DNA of 64,000 nt from Humibacter ginsenosidimutans (GCF_007859675.1 NZ_CP042305.1:248001-312000), one strand, 5' to 3'; positions 45,004 through 53,606 are shown, numbered from the stretch's first letter. Notes: generated from the sequence alone by a model not told the origin. Program-made: numbers and translations.

Positions 45004-45483
45004 GTGAGGTCCTGGCGGAGGGGAGCGGCGTCGGTTCTCGTGGTCGTCGCCGTTGCCTCGGGTTGCGCCGGTTGCGGCGTCCGCGCGTGCGCGGAGCCGT
45101 CGATTCCCATACCGGCGGTGTGGCTGGATGCATCGCCATGGTTGTCCGCCCATCCGCACACGTCGCTGCGGGCGTGCTTCGCTCATCGGTGTCGGGTCAT
45201 CGGCGGCGGACAGCAGCCCGTGCCTCTGGCTCAAGGGAACACGAGTCTTGGCGATCCTGAGCCCTTGACGGTCTCCACGACGGGCGCGGACTCGCGTCGG
45301 TTGGTCAGCGAACGCGTCGCGCTCAAGGACGACGTGGCGCACGGGCCCTGCGGGGACCTGCACTTCTGGGGTGCGAACGCCCGTGTCTCCGCGGGTGGAC
45401 ATGTCGAGATGCTCGGCTGGTCGGGTGCGTACCTGCCGCCGGCGACATCCACGCCCGAGCCCACGCCATCATCGACGACATGA
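45004..45483 (+). CDS. Putative lipoprotein, Cys-rich, 159 aa
   Basis: The N terminus has the form of a lipoprotein signal peptide: Arg-rich start, hydrophobic VLVVVAVA, and a lipobox ASGC with Cys21. Further cysteines (24, 29, 59, 116) suggest disulfides outside the cell. The end is Pro/Ser/Thr-rich. The GTG start has no ribosome binding site and may be leaderless. The stop overlaps the next membrane-protein gene by ATGA. No family is recognised. Confidence 0.6.
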   Translation: MRSWRRGAASVLVVVAVASGCAGCGVRACAEPSIPIPAVWLDASPWLSAHPHTSLRACFAHRCRVIGGGQQPVPLAQGNTSLGDPEPLTVSTTGADSRRLVSERVALKDDVAHGPCGDLHFWGANARVSAGGHVEMLGWSGAYLPPATSTPEPTPSSTT

Positions 45484-45809
45484 TGAACGCCGGCAGAGCG
45501 GGATCGAGTCGTGTCCCGGCGCCATGGAGCCGCCGGGAGAACGTCGCCGCCGTGCTGCTGGGCATCGTCGTCTTCGCAGCGATCGGGCTCTTCGTGCCGA
45601 TCCCCAGTCTCGCCTGGTTCCTGGTGATGGCAGCGTTGCTCGTCGTCGTGGGCATCGCTTCGATCGTGACGGGTGTCGTCGTTCTGGCGCAGACGTCGCG
45701 AAGTCGGCGTTCGATCGCGGTCGGACTCGGCGCCGTGATGGTTCCCCCGTTCTTCTGGTGGGGGCTGGCCTCTGGTTCCTTGCTTCTGCTGCACGACCTG
45801 CGGCTCTAG
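45480..45809 (+). CDS. Small membrane protein, 109 aa
   Basis: This protein has three hydrophobic segments (about 22-42, 43-68 and 82-106) after a basic N terminus (SRVPAPWSRRENVAA). The start is one of two adjacent ATGs (45480/45483) and overlaps the lipoprotein stop, so the pair is co-translated. The family is not recognised. A lipoprotein plus a multi-pass partner suggests one envelope complex, by inference only. Confidence 0.7.
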   Translation: MMNAGRAGSSRVPAPWSRRENVAAVLLGIVVFAAIGLFVPIPSLAWFLVMAALLVVVGIASIVTGVVVLAQTSRSRRSIAVGLGAVMVPPFFWWGLASGSLLLLHDLRL

Positions 45810-45864
45810 GGCTGTGGTGCACTCCGCGATCGTCCACCAGCCACATCGCCCACGTGCGCCCCGC

Positions 45865-45896
45865 TTGACCTTGACCCATGGGTCAACGTTTAGCGT
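45865..45896 (+). promoter_or_regulatory. MerR-type promoter with dyad operator
   Basis: A -35 TTGACC (45865-45870) and a -10 TAGCGT (45891-45896) are separated by an overlong 20-bp spacer. The spacer holds the perfect palindrome TTGACCCATGGGTCAA (45871-45886). This is the classic layout of promoters that MerR-family activators distort. Confidence 0.75.
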
Positions 45897-45935
45897 GAAC
45901 ATGTCACGGTGCATCGGCGCCGTCGGGAGGCATCC

Positions 45936-46367
45936 ATGAGAATCGGCGAGGTCGCCACGTCGGCGGGCGTCACCGTCAAGACGGTGCGGCACTACGAGAC
46001 GCTCGGCCTCATCCGGTCGACGCGGCTGAGCAACGGCTACCGCGACTACGGCGAGGATGCCCCGCGGCTGGTCGCCGAGGCGCACGCGCTGAGCCGTGCG
46101 GGCATCCGTCTCGAACAGACCCGTCCGTTTCTCGACTGCCTGAGCGAAGGCAGCGAGCACGGCGACGACTGCGTCACGACGCGCCCTGCCTACCGGGCGG
46201 CGATCGACGACCTCACGGAGCGCATCGACGAACTGAGCCGCCGTCGCGACGCGCTGCTCGAGTTGCTCGCGACAGCCGAGGCCCGAGAGGATGCCGGCTG
46301 CCAGTTCGCCGACGCCCGCCCCGTTCACGAAGACAGCCGCGTTCACGAAGGAGTACTGAAAGCATGA
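45936..46367 (+). CDS. MerR family transcriptional regulator
   Basis: This 143-residue MerR regulator has the DNA-binding domain MRIGEVATSAGVTVKTVRHY, then ETLGLIRSTRLSNGYRDYGED, a long dimerisation helix, and three cysteines (68, 79 and 122) that could bind metal or sense oxidation. The ATG at 45936 follows GGGAGG. Its stop overlaps the thioredoxin start (ATGA). The dyad promoter just upstream is its likely target. The signal could be thiol stress, redox-cycling compounds or a soft metal. Confidence 0.92.
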   Translation: MRIGEVATSAGVTVKTVRHYETLGLIRSTRLSNGYRDYGEDAPRLVAEAHALSRAGIRLEQTRPFLDCLSEGSEHGDDCVTTRPAYRAAIDDLTERIDELSRRRDALLELLATAEAREDAGCQFADARPVHEDSRVHEGVLKA

Positions 46368-46684
46368 TCACCGCAGACGAGTCCACGTTCGAGAGCGCCG
46401 TCGAATCGGCCGCGACACCCGTGCTGGTGTACTTCTGGGCCACCTGGTGCGGTCCGTGTCGTGTGCTCGGCCCGCTGCTCGAGCAGATCGAGTCGGAGAA
46501 CGGCGAGGCGTTCACCGTCGTGAAGGTCAACGCCGACGATTCACCGGCGCTGGCCGCCCGTTTCGGGGTGATGGCGGTGCCGACCATGAAGCTCCTGGTC
46601 GACGGTGAGGTGAGGCGCACCATCGTGGGCTCGAAGCCCAAGGCCGCGCTGGTCGCGGAGCTCGCACCCGTGCTCGCTTCCTGA
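46364..46684 (+). CDS. Thioredoxin
   Basis: This 106-residue thioredoxin has the active site WCGPC at 28-32 (Cys29 and Cys32), the cis-Pro in FGVMAVPTMKLLVDG and the usual end. It is full length with no signal peptide, so it is cytoplasmic. It reduces protein disulfides using thioredoxin reductase, which is not in the window. Translational coupling to a MerR regulator is unusual for a housekeeping thioredoxin and suggests an inducible copy. Confidence 0.95.
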   Translation: MITADESTFESAVESAATPVLVYFWATWCGPCRVLGPLLEQIESENGEAFTVVKVNADDSPALAARFGVMAVPTMKLLVDGEVRRTIVGSKPKAALVAELAPVLAS

Positions 46685-46689
46685 GCGCA

Positions 46690-46705
46690 GAGCCCGGCCG
46701 GGCTC
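46690..46705 (+). terminator. Short palindrome after the thioredoxin gene
   Basis: GAGCCCGGCCGGGCTC is a perfect palindrome 5 bases past the stop codon. It could form a 6-bp stem and lies between convergent genes. It has no T-run. Confidence 0.4.
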
Positions 46706-46738
46706 ACGCACGCCAGGCCGTGGCGTCACCACGAACCG

Positions 46739-46876
46739 TCAGGGCTCTTCATCGGCTTCCAGCGTCTCGTCGGGATCGATCGACGAATCGTCGGTCTCGG
46801 TCGCGGCCATCGCCTCCTGCTCCTCGGCCCTCGCCTCTGCCGCGATCTCCTCGTCGTGTCGTTTCCTGCCCAGCAT
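46739..46876 (-). CDS. Small acidic protein, 45 aa
   Basis: This short frame starts at an ATG (46876) with a very strong ribosome binding site, AGGAGGA, at ideal spacing. The product has a basic start (MLGRKRHDEE) and is otherwise strongly acidic and helical (many Glu/Ala), ending ETLEADEEP. No cysteines or membrane segment are present. It lies 43 bases downstream of the molybdopterin oxidoreductase on the same strand and may be co-transcribed. The function is unknown. Confidence 0.7.
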   Translation of the reverse strand: MLGRKRHDEEIAAEARAEEQEAMAATETDDSSIDPDETLEADEEP

Positions 46877-46919
46877 GCTTCCTCCTGACTCGATGGGTCT
46901 GACTCGATCGGTGCGGCTG

Positions 46920-49310
46920 TCAACCCGCCGGAGCCGACGCCGTGTTCGTCGGCGCGGGCGCCGGTCCCGTACCTGCCCGAAATCTGCGCACCGACACGGC
47001 GGAGACCTTGAACTCGGGCTGCTTCGAGACCGGATCCCACGCGCTCAAGGTGAGTTCGTTCGCGGCAGTGAGCGGATCACCGCCGTAGTGCCAGGGCGCG
47101 AACACGACGCCTTCTCGCACGTGCGAGACCCGAGCGGGCGCGTCAATGTGGCCGCGGCGGGATGTCACGCGCACGACATCGCCCTCGGCGACGCCCAGCC
47201 GCGCGGCATCCTGCTGCGACAGCTCCACCCACATCGACGGCGCCGCATCGTTGAGCTGCCTGGCCCGCTTCGACTTCGTGCGGGTGTGCCAGTGGTACAC
47301 GGTGCGCCCTGTGGTCAGCCGCAGCGGGTACTCGTCGTCGGGTGTCTCGTACGCCGGCTCGAACGGCACCGTCTTGAGGATGGCGCGCCCGTCGGGATGG
47401 TCGGACCGGTACTGCGCCTCGCTCGTCGCCTCGCCGGTGCTCAGGTCGTGACCCCACGTCTCGCAGTACTCGATCTCGGTCGCGAAGTGCGCGTCGATGT
47501 AGAGACGCTCGGTGCCGTGCGGTGCGCCGGCGGTGACCGGCCATTGCACCCCGCCACGCTCGTTCAGCTGCTCGTAGGTGAGCGCCGAGTAGTCACAGAG
47601 CCGGCCCGCGCTGCACGCCTTCCACCCTTCGAAGGCGCCCTCGGGGGTGTCCCAGCCAGGCAGGGCTCGACCGTCCTTGTCTTTCAGGCCCAGTCGGGTG
47701 GCGTAGTCCACCCAGATGTCGAGGTCACTGCGGGCCAGCCCAGGCGGCTCCACGGCCTTGTTCTGCAGGTGCACGGTGCGGTCGACGTTCGTGAACGTGC
47801 CCGTCTTCTCCGCCCACAGCGCGGCGGGAAGCACCACATCGGCCAGCTCGGCCGTCTCGCTCAGATAACCGTCGGAGACCACGACGAAGCACTGATCACC
47901 GCTCAGCGTCGTGCGGATGCGCGCCAGGTCGGGCATGGAGACCGCGGGGTTGGTGCCGGCGATCCAGAGGAACCCGATGGAGCCCTTCTCGGCGAGACGG
48001 AAGATGTGGTTCGCGTCGGTGGGCGGCCCGTCGTGGGGGATGGTCGAGGCATCCACGTTCCACAGCTTCGCGAGCTGATCGACGTGGTCGGGGTTGGCCC
48101 AGTTGCGGAAGCCGGGCAGCGCGGCGCCGCAGCCCGCCTCGCGGTTGTTCTCGGCCGACGGCTGCCCGTTCATCTGCAGGATGCCCGCACCGGGCCGTCC
48201 GAGCATCCCGCGCAGCAGATGCAGGTTGTTCACCTGGCACGACGCGGCCGTCGCCTGGTGCGACTGATAGAAGCCCATCGAACACGTGGAGACGACACGG
48301 TCGCTGGTGGCGAAGATCTCGGCGGCGCGACGGATGTCATCGGCCGGCACCGCGCAGATCTCCGCGGCCCATTCCGCGGTCGCCTCCGCCGTCACCGCCC
48401 GCAGTTGCTCGAACCCGATCGTGTGTTCGCCGACGTATTGCGCGTCGACCGCGCCCATCGCGATGAGCTCGTGCACCAGCGCGTTCATGAGGGCGAGGTT
48501 CGTGCCGTTGAGGATCGGCAGGTGCACGGTGGCGCGCTCGGCGACCTTGGTGCGACGAGGGTCGACGCACACCAGCCGCGGCGGGTTCGGGCCGTCGAGA
48601 CGGTCGAGCATTCTCGTCCACAGCACGGTCTGCGTCTCGGCGACGTTGTGGCCGTACAAGAAGATCGCGTCGCAGCTGTCGATGTCGGCGTACGACCCCG
48701 GCTGGCCGTCTGAGCCGAACGTCTCCTGGAACGCGGCTGAGGCGGTCGCCGTGCACAGGCGCGTGTTGCCGTCCATGTGCGGGGTGCCGATGCCCGCCTT
48801 GCCGATCACCGCGAGCGTGTAGTACTCCTCGATGGTCAGCTGGCCCGAGGTGTAGAACGCGTGCGAGAGCGGGCCCCTGCCCGCCAGAAGGTCGGCGGAG
48901 CGCTCCACCACCGCGGCCATCGCGGTCCCCCAGTCGGTCTCCACGAGCCTTCCGTTCCGCCGTATCAGGGGAGTGGTGAGCCGTTCGTGCAGCTGGCCCT
49001 GCCAGCCGTAGAGCCCTTTCGGCCCGAGCCGACCGTGGTTGACGCGGTCGTCGGCGCGGCCGCGCACGCCGACCATCCTGCCGTCGGCCACCGCCACCTG
49101 AAGGCCGCAGCCGTTGCTGCACAGCAGGCACGCGCCATCCACCCACTCGACATGCTCGGCGCTCACGCCCTCGGCGAGGTACTCGTCGACACGTTGCGGC
49201 CACACCGCCCCCGAGGCGTAGGGGGTGCGGCGACCCCAGATGTCGCGGATGCGGTCTTCGTTCGACGTCACGTCGATCACCACCTCGTGTTCAGACGACT
49301 CGCCTTCCAC
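46920..49310 (-). CDS. Molybdopterin oxidoreductase (nitrate reductase / formate dehydrogenase-like)
   Basis: This 796-residue Mo-bisMGD enzyme most resembles cytoplasmic assimilatory nitrate reductases (NasA/NarB). Cys186 in GNTRLCTATA is the likely Mo ligand. The N-terminal FeS motif supplies three cysteines (C61, C64 and C68 in CLLCSNGC), but the expected fourth is Gly96 in GRLGPKG. The C-terminal cofactor-capping domain is present. It has no Tat signal, no extra [2Fe-2S] domain, and no electron-transfer partner, nitrite reductase or cofactor gene nearby. The GTG start at 49310 is the longest; a later start is possible. Confidence 0.9.
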   Translation of the reverse strand: MEGESSEHEVVIDVTSNEDRIRDIWGRRTPYASGAVWPQRVDEYLAEGVSAEHVEWVDGACLLCSNGCGLQVAVADGRMVGVRGRADDRVNHGRLGPKGLYGWQGQLHERLTTPLIRRNGRLVETDWGTAMAAVVERSADLLAGRGPLSHAFYTSGQLTIEEYYTLAVIGKAGIGTPHMDGNTRLCTATASAAFQETFGSDGQPGSYADIDSCDAIFLYGHNVAETQTVLWTRMLDRLDGPNPPRLVCVDPRRTKVAERATVHLPILNGTNLALMNALVHELIAMGAVDAQYVGEHTIGFEQLRAVTAEATAEWAAEICAVPADDIRRAAEIFATSDRVVSTCSMGFYQSHQATAASCQVNNLHLLRGMLGRPGAGILQMNGQPSAENNREAGCGAALPGFRNWANPDHVDQLAKLWNVDASTIPHDGPPTDANHIFRLAEKGSIGFLWIAGTNPAVSMPDLARIRTTLSGDQCFVVVSDGYLSETAELADVVLPAALWAEKTGTFTNVDRTVHLQNKAVEPPGLARSDLDIWVDYATRLGLKDKDGRALPGWDTPEGAFEGWKACSAGRLCDYSALTYEQLNERGGVQWPVTAGAPHGTERLYIDAHFATEIEYCETWGHDLSTGEATSEAQYRSDHPDGRAILKTVPFEPAYETPDDEYPLRLTTGRTVYHWHTRTKSKRARQLNDAAPSMWVELSQQDAARLGVAEGDVVRVTSRRGHIDAPARVSHVREGVVFAPWHYGGDPLTAANELTLSAWDPVSKQPEFKVSAVSVRRFRAGTGPAPAPTNTASAPAG

Positions 49311-49395
49311 GCTCTCACCAGAATCGGCTCACGTCACCCCCCTCGATCGATCGGTCGACATGCCTCCGCGCCGAGTGGGCGGCTCCATGTCCTTG

Positions 49396-49423
49396 TCGTT
49401 GCGCCCGCGTGACGACGCAACGA
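49396..49423. promoter_or_regulatory. Inverted repeat upstream of the methyltransferase
   Basis: TCGTTGCG-N12-CGCAACGA is a perfect 8-bp inverted repeat about 10 bases before the GTG start, in the gap between divergent genes. It could be an operator or a leader hairpin. Confidence 0.4.
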
Positions 49424-49433
49424 GGATGGGCCG

Positions 49434-50189
49434 GTGATCGATCAGCAGCAGATCTGGGACGACGACGCCGCGCAGAGCTACGACACTCCCGGCGAAGGCA
49501 TGTTCAGCGACGGGGTGCTCGGGCCGGCGGTCGACGCGCTGAACGAGCTCGCCGCCGGTGGTCCGGCCGTGGAGTTCGCGATCGGCACGGGACGGGTGGC
49601 GATCCCGCTCTCCGAGACGGGCATCGCAGTGAGCGGGATCGAGCTTTCGCACGCGATGCTCGCCAGGCTCCGCGAGAAGGTCGACGAAGACCGCATTCCG
49701 GTCGTGCAGGGCGACATGGCCACGGCATTCGCGGGCACGGACTTCGCGCTGGCCTACCTGGTGTTCAACACCATCTCCAACCTGCTCACTCAAGACGAAC
49801 AGGTGGAGTGCTTCGCCAACGCGGCACGACATCTGCGCCCGGGCGGATGCTTCGTGATCGAGCTCTGGGTGCCCCAGCTGCGTTCGCTGCCGCCCGGCCA
49901 TGGTGGAACCGTCGAGGTGAGCGAGCCCGGCTACGTGCTGGTGGATGCCGTCGACCCGCTCGAGCAGCGCCTCACCTCGCACCACTTCAGGTTCGCCCCC
50001 GACATCGAGGGAGGCCGAGAGGCACGGGTCTTCCGCTCGCCGCATCGCTACATCTGGCCAAGCGAACTCGACCTGATGGCCCGGCTCGCCGGATTCCGTC
50101 TGGAGTCGCGCTGGGCGGATTGGAAACGAAACGCGTTCACCGCCGAGTCGACCAGCCACGTCTCGGTGTACCGCCTCGAGGAGGGCTGA
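49434..50189 (+). CDS. Class I SAM-dependent methyltransferase
   Basis: This 251-residue methyltransferase has the SAM-binding glycine loop VEFAIGTGRVAIPLSETG (about 44-61), the acidic residue in GIELS, and motif II-like DFALAYLVFNTISNL. The substrate is unknown. The GTG at 49434 follows GAGGA. The DHFR-like gene starts 3 bases after its stop with its ribosome binding site inside the methyltransferase end, so the two are co-transcribed. Confidence 0.88.
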   Translation: MIDQQQIWDDDAAQSYDTPGEGMFSDGVLGPAVDALNELAAGGPAVEFAIGTGRVAIPLSETGIAVSGIELSHAMLARLREKVDEDRIPVVQGDMATAFAGTDFALAYLVFNTISNLLTQDEQVECFANAARHLRPGGCFVIELWVPQLRSLPPGHGGTVEVSEPGYVLVDAVDPLEQRLTSHHFRFAPDIEGGREARVFRSPHRYIWPSELDLMARLAGFRLESRWADWKRNAFTAESTSHVSVYRLEEG

Positions 50190-50192
50190 AGA

Positions 50193-50747
50193 GTGCTGAT
50201 CTACTCGATGACCGCGTCGGCCGACGGCTTCATCGCCGACCGCGACGGCGGTATCGACTGGAGCGCACCGGACGACGAGCTCTTCCAGGCGCATCTCGAC
50301 GAGGTGCGCAGCCTCGGCGCCTACCTGCTCGGCCGCCGACTCTACGAGACCATGCTCGTCTGGGAGACGCAGCCGGCGCTGAGCGAGAGCGAGTCGGGTG
50401 CTGCGTTCGCCGAGACCTGGCGCACCCTGCCGAAGATCGTGTTCAGTCGCAGCGGCGCACCCGTTCAGGGACGTGCCCGACTCGCAGAGAAGCCCCTGGC
50501 CGAAGAGATCGTCACCGCCCTCGAGACGACCGACAAGCCGGTCTCGATCGGCGGCGCCGCACTCGCCGCGGCCGCCATCGAATTCGGCTTCGTCGACGAG
50601 TTCCGCCTCTTCCGCGCTCCCGTCGTCCTGGGCGGCGGCACCCCGTACTTCCCGCCCGTCCCCGAGCAGATCCGGATGCGGACGCTCGAGACCCGAACGT
50701 TCGACTCCGGTGTCGTCTACGAGCGGTATCTGCGCGTCAGCGCCTAG
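50193..50747 (+). CDS. Dihydrofolate reductase / RibD C-terminal-like protein
   Basis: This 184-residue protein of the RibD C-terminal/DHFR fold has MTASADGFIADRDGGIDW at the start, YLLGRRLYETM, the NADPH-binding segment SIGGAALAAAAIEFGFVDEF and the terminal TFDSGVVYERYL. It is a paralogue of the protein at 5739-6332, but with the more usual 'ADGFIA' motif. The GTG start has GGAGGG upstream. It overlaps the convergent ABC-transporter ATPase gene by 4 bases. Confidence 0.9.
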   Translation: MLIYSMTASADGFIADRDGGIDWSAPDDELFQAHLDEVRSLGAYLLGRRLYETMLVWETQPALSESESGAAFAETWRTLPKIVFSRSGAPVQGRARLAEKPLAEEIVTALETTDKPVSIGGAALAAAAIEFGFVDEFRLFRAPVVLGGGTPYFPPVPEQIRMRTLETRTFDSGVVYERYLRVSA

Positions 50748-51868
50748 CGCGAGCGCACCACAACGGGACGGCCCTTGAATCGCACGTGCACCGCGGCATC
50801 CGGCACAGGGCGGTCGCGAACGTCGTGCTGCACCGAGGCCAGCGTGCCGTCCTCGAACCGCACGGTCGTGCGACGCATCGAGCCCAGGAAGCTCGAGCCC
50901 ACGACGACGGCCGGCAGAGCGTCATCGGCGCCACCCGCGCGCTCGTCCAGCTCGAGGTCCTCCGGCCTGATCAGCGCCGTCACCTCACCGCTCGCGCTCT
51001 CGCCGAGCACCGTGAGCCGGCGGCCGAACACGACGACCTCGTCGCCATCGGCGACGCCCGGAAGCCGGTTGCTCAAGCCCACGAAGTCGGCCACGAACGG
51101 CGTCGACGGCTGCAGGTAGAGCTCCTCGGGCGTGCCGATCTGCTCGATCGCCCCCGCATTCATGACCGCAACGCGGTCGGCGACGGCGAGCGCCTCCTCC
51201 TGATCGTGCGTGACGAACACCGTGGTGATGCCGAGCTCCCGCTGGATGCGCCGGATCTCCTCGCGCAGCTGCACCCGCACCTTCGCGTCGAGAGCTGACA
51301 GCGGCTCGTCGAGCAGCAGCACGCGGGGCCGCGTCACGAGTGCACGTGCGAGCGCGACCCGCTGCTGCTGCCCACCGGACAGCTCGTGCGGATAGCGTTC
51401 GCCGAAGGACGCCAGTCCCACCAGGTCGAGAGCCTCGGCGGCGCGGGCGGCGCGCTTGCGGGCATCCACCCGGCGCATGCGCAGTCCGAACTCCACGTTC
51501 TGCGTGGCCGTGAGGTGCGGAAAGAGCGAGTACGACTGGAACACCATGCCGATGTCGCGGCGGTTCGCGGCCACGGCGGCGACGTCGGTTCCGTCGATGA
51601 GGATGCTGCCGGCATCCACCCGCTCCAGGCCCGAGAGCGCGCGGAGCATGGTCGTCTTGCCACAGCCGGACGGACCGAGCAGGGCGACGAACTCGCCGGG
51701 GTTGATGCTCAGCGTGACGCCCTGCAGAGCACGGTGCGAACCGTAGGTCTTGACGATGTCGACCAGCTCGACGGCGGTGCCCTTGATGGTCAGGGGGCCG
51801 GTGTCTCCCGGCCCACCGCCGCCCGGCGTGGATGCCGGGTGGTCGGTGTCGTGCAGGGTGACGGTCAT
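50744..51868 (-). CDS. ABC transporter ATP-binding protein, 2-aminoethylphosphonate type
   Basis: This 374-residue ATPase of the PotA/PhnT group has Walker A GPSGCGKTTM, Q-loop FQSYSLFPHL, signature LSGGQQQRVALARAL and Walker B LLLDEPLSALD. A TOBE-like C-terminal domain is present (LIRPEDLELDE). It energises the two permeases just upstream, with which it overlaps by 4 bases. Spermidine and thiamine transporters are similar; the phosphonate assignment rests on the downstream catabolic genes. Confidence 0.92.
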   Translation of the reverse strand: MTVTLHDTDHPASTPGGGGPGDTGPLTIKGTAVELVDIVKTYGSHRALQGVTLSINPGEFVALLGPSGCGKTTMLRALSGLERVDAGSILIDGTDVAAVAANRRDIGMVFQSYSLFPHLTATQNVEFGLRMRRVDARKRAARAAEALDLVGLASFGERYPHELSGGQQQRVALARALVTRPRVLLLDEPLSALDAKVRVQLREEIRRIQRELGITTVFVTHDQEEALAVADRVAVMNAGAIEQIGTPEELYLQPSTPFVADFVGLSNRLPGVADGDEVVVFGRRLTVLGESASGEVTALIRPEDLELDERAGGADDALPAVVVGSSFLGSMRRTTVRFEDGTLASVQHDVRDRPVPDAAVHVRFKGRPVVVRSR

Positions 51869-52698
51869 GATGCGCTCCTTCTGGTGCGGCGGTACGAGCC
51901 GACTCGGCCGATCACGAGCAGCAGCACGAACGCGAACACCAGGGCGAACACGGCGAAGATCGCCGCGACGTAGGGGTCGGTCTGCTGCAGCAGGAACAGC
52001 GCGGTCTGGAAGGTGGTCTGGTTGAGGAACGACGCGATCGTGTACTCGCCGAGCACGACGGCGATCGTGAGAAAACAGGCGGAGAGGATGCCGCGCTTGA
52101 GGTTGGGCAGGATGACCCGCCCGAGCACCGACAGCCAGCCGGCGCCGAGCGAGCGGGCTGCCTCACCGAGCACCACCAGATCGAGGGCCGCGATGTTCGC
52201 CTGGATCGGCCGGTACGCGTAGGGCAGCACGATGATGCCGATCGCGAACGAAAGCGTCCACGCGACCGAGCCGAACACGCCGGCCACCACCTGGTACACG
52301 GGCACGAACCCCACCACGAGCACCACGGTCGGCACCGTGATGGGCAGCAGGCAGACGAACTCGATGGCCCGGCGCATGCTCGGGTAGCGCAGTTCCACCA
52401 GCACCATCGTGGGCAGCAGCACGAGCAGCACGACGGCCACCGTGATCACGCAGATCAGCAGCGAGTTGCCGATGCCGGTGAAGAGCTGATCATAGGTGAG
52501 CTCCTGCGACGGGTCGAAGATCGCCGCGTAGTGCACGAGCGTGAACGAGGAGAACGAGCCGGTCGCGCCGGGCGCACGGAACGTGAAGAGCAGCATGGCC
52601 GCGATCGGCAGCAGAAAGAGGATGCCCGCCACGGTCAGGATGATCGTGCTCGTCGTGCGGCTCGGTGCGGCGCCGACGCGCACGTCGTGCCGGCTCAC
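51865..52698 (-). CDS. ABC transporter permease, 2-aminoethylphosphonate type
   Basis: This 277-residue permease has about six membrane helices and the ABC-interaction loop EAARSLGAGWLSVLGRVILP. The start is the GTG at 52698 with GGAGGTG upstream; it overlaps the stop of the other permease (GTGA). The longer upstream frame is Arg-rich and not real. It pairs with the 303-residue permease to form the channel of the importer. Confidence 0.9.
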   Translation of the reverse strand: MSRHDVRVGAAPSRTTSTIILTVAGILFLLPIAAMLLFTFRAPGATGSFSSFTLVHYAAIFDPSQELTYDQLFTGIGNSLLICVITVAVVLLVLLPTMVLVELRYPSMRRAIEFVCLLPITVPTVVLVVGFVPVYQVVAGVFGSVAWTLSFAIGIIVLPYAYRPIQANIAALDLVVLGEAARSLGAGWLSVLGRVILPNLKRGILSACFLTIAVVLGEYTIASFLNQTTFQTALFLLQQTDPYVAAIFAVFALVFAFVLLLVIGRVGSYRRTRRSAS

Positions 52699-53606
52699 CG
52701 CTGCCACCTCCTGGCTCGTCGCTGCAGCATCGAGTACGCGGCCATGACGATCACCATCACCACGAGCATCCCGAGCGCCAGCACTCCGGCCGTGTTGGAG
52801 ACGCCCACGATCGTCTCGCTCGTGAGCTGCTGCTTGATGGCCAGCGGCATGATGCCGCCCTGGTCGATCAGCGCGGCCGCCGTCGCGAACGACGAGAACG
52901 CGTTCGCGAACAGCAGGATCGTGCTGCCCCAGAACGCGGGAGCCAGGATCGGGAAGGCGACCCGCCACCAGTACGTGGCGCGCGACGCGCCGAGCGTCGC
53001 CGCTGCCTCCGCCCACTGGTGCTGCATGCCCTCGATCGCGGGCATGAACGTGATGACCATCAGCGGGATGGAGAAGTAGAGGTAGGGGAAGACGAGACCG
53101 CTCACCTGATAGAGCAGGGGACCGTTAGCGTTGATGTCGAACCCGAAGGTCTGCTTGAGCGTGAGCGTCAGCACACCCTGAAGGCCGATCAGCGCGATGA
53201 ACGCGAACGCCAGCATGATGCCGCCGAACTGAGCGAGCACGCTGGATGCCGAGTCCACCACCGTGCGCAGCATGCCGGTGGGCTTGGCGCCGAGCAGGGC
53301 GAAGCAGATCAACGCCCCCACGACGGCGCCCACGAGGGCGACAACGGCCGAGACCCAGAACGAGTTGACCATGTCGGTCACGATCACCGGATTGGCGAAT
53401 GCGGCGAGGTTCGCGAAGGTGAAGGCCCCGGCATCCGTGAAGAACCCGCTCGCCACGGCGTAGACCGTGGGAACGGCGAGGAACAGAAGCACGTACAGCG
53501 CGAACGGCGTGAAGCCCAGCCACCCTGCCCCAAGGCGCCGGAACCTGGCGGTTCCGGCGCCCGTGGCGGTGGTGGCCGTCGCGATCGGTGTGGACGCGGC
53601 GGTCAT
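52695..53606 (-). CDS. ABC transporter permease, 2-aminoethylphosphonate type
   Basis: This 303-residue permease has about six helices and the interaction loop EAAATLGASRATYWWRVAFPIL. The N-terminal ~25 residues are Thr/Ala-rich. It lies 20 bases downstream of the binding-protein gene and overlaps the second permease. Both permeases resemble the PhnU/PhnV or PotB/PotC type; phosphonate specificity is inferred from context. Confidence 0.9.
   Translation of the reverse strand: MTAASTPIATATTATGAGTARFRRLGAGWLGFTPFALYVLLFLAVPTVYAVASGFFTDAGAFTFANLAAFANPVIVTDMVNSFWVSAVVALVGAVVGALICFALLGAKPTGMLRTVVDSASSVLAQFGGIMLAFAFIALIGLQGVLTLTLKQTFGFDINANGPLLYQVSGLVFPYLYFSIPLMVITFMPAIEGMQHQWAEAAATLGASRATYWWRVAFPILAPAFWGSTILLFANAFSSFATAAALIDQGGIMPLAIKQQLTSETIVGVSNTAGVLALGMLVVMVIVMAAYSMLQRRARRWQR

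Noticed and set aside
50744..53606. Spermidine/putrescine assignment for the ABC importer
   Set aside because: The ATPase and permeases are similar to polyamine transporters, but the adjacent FAD oxidase, UTRA regulator and PhnX-like hydrolase fit a phosphonate better.
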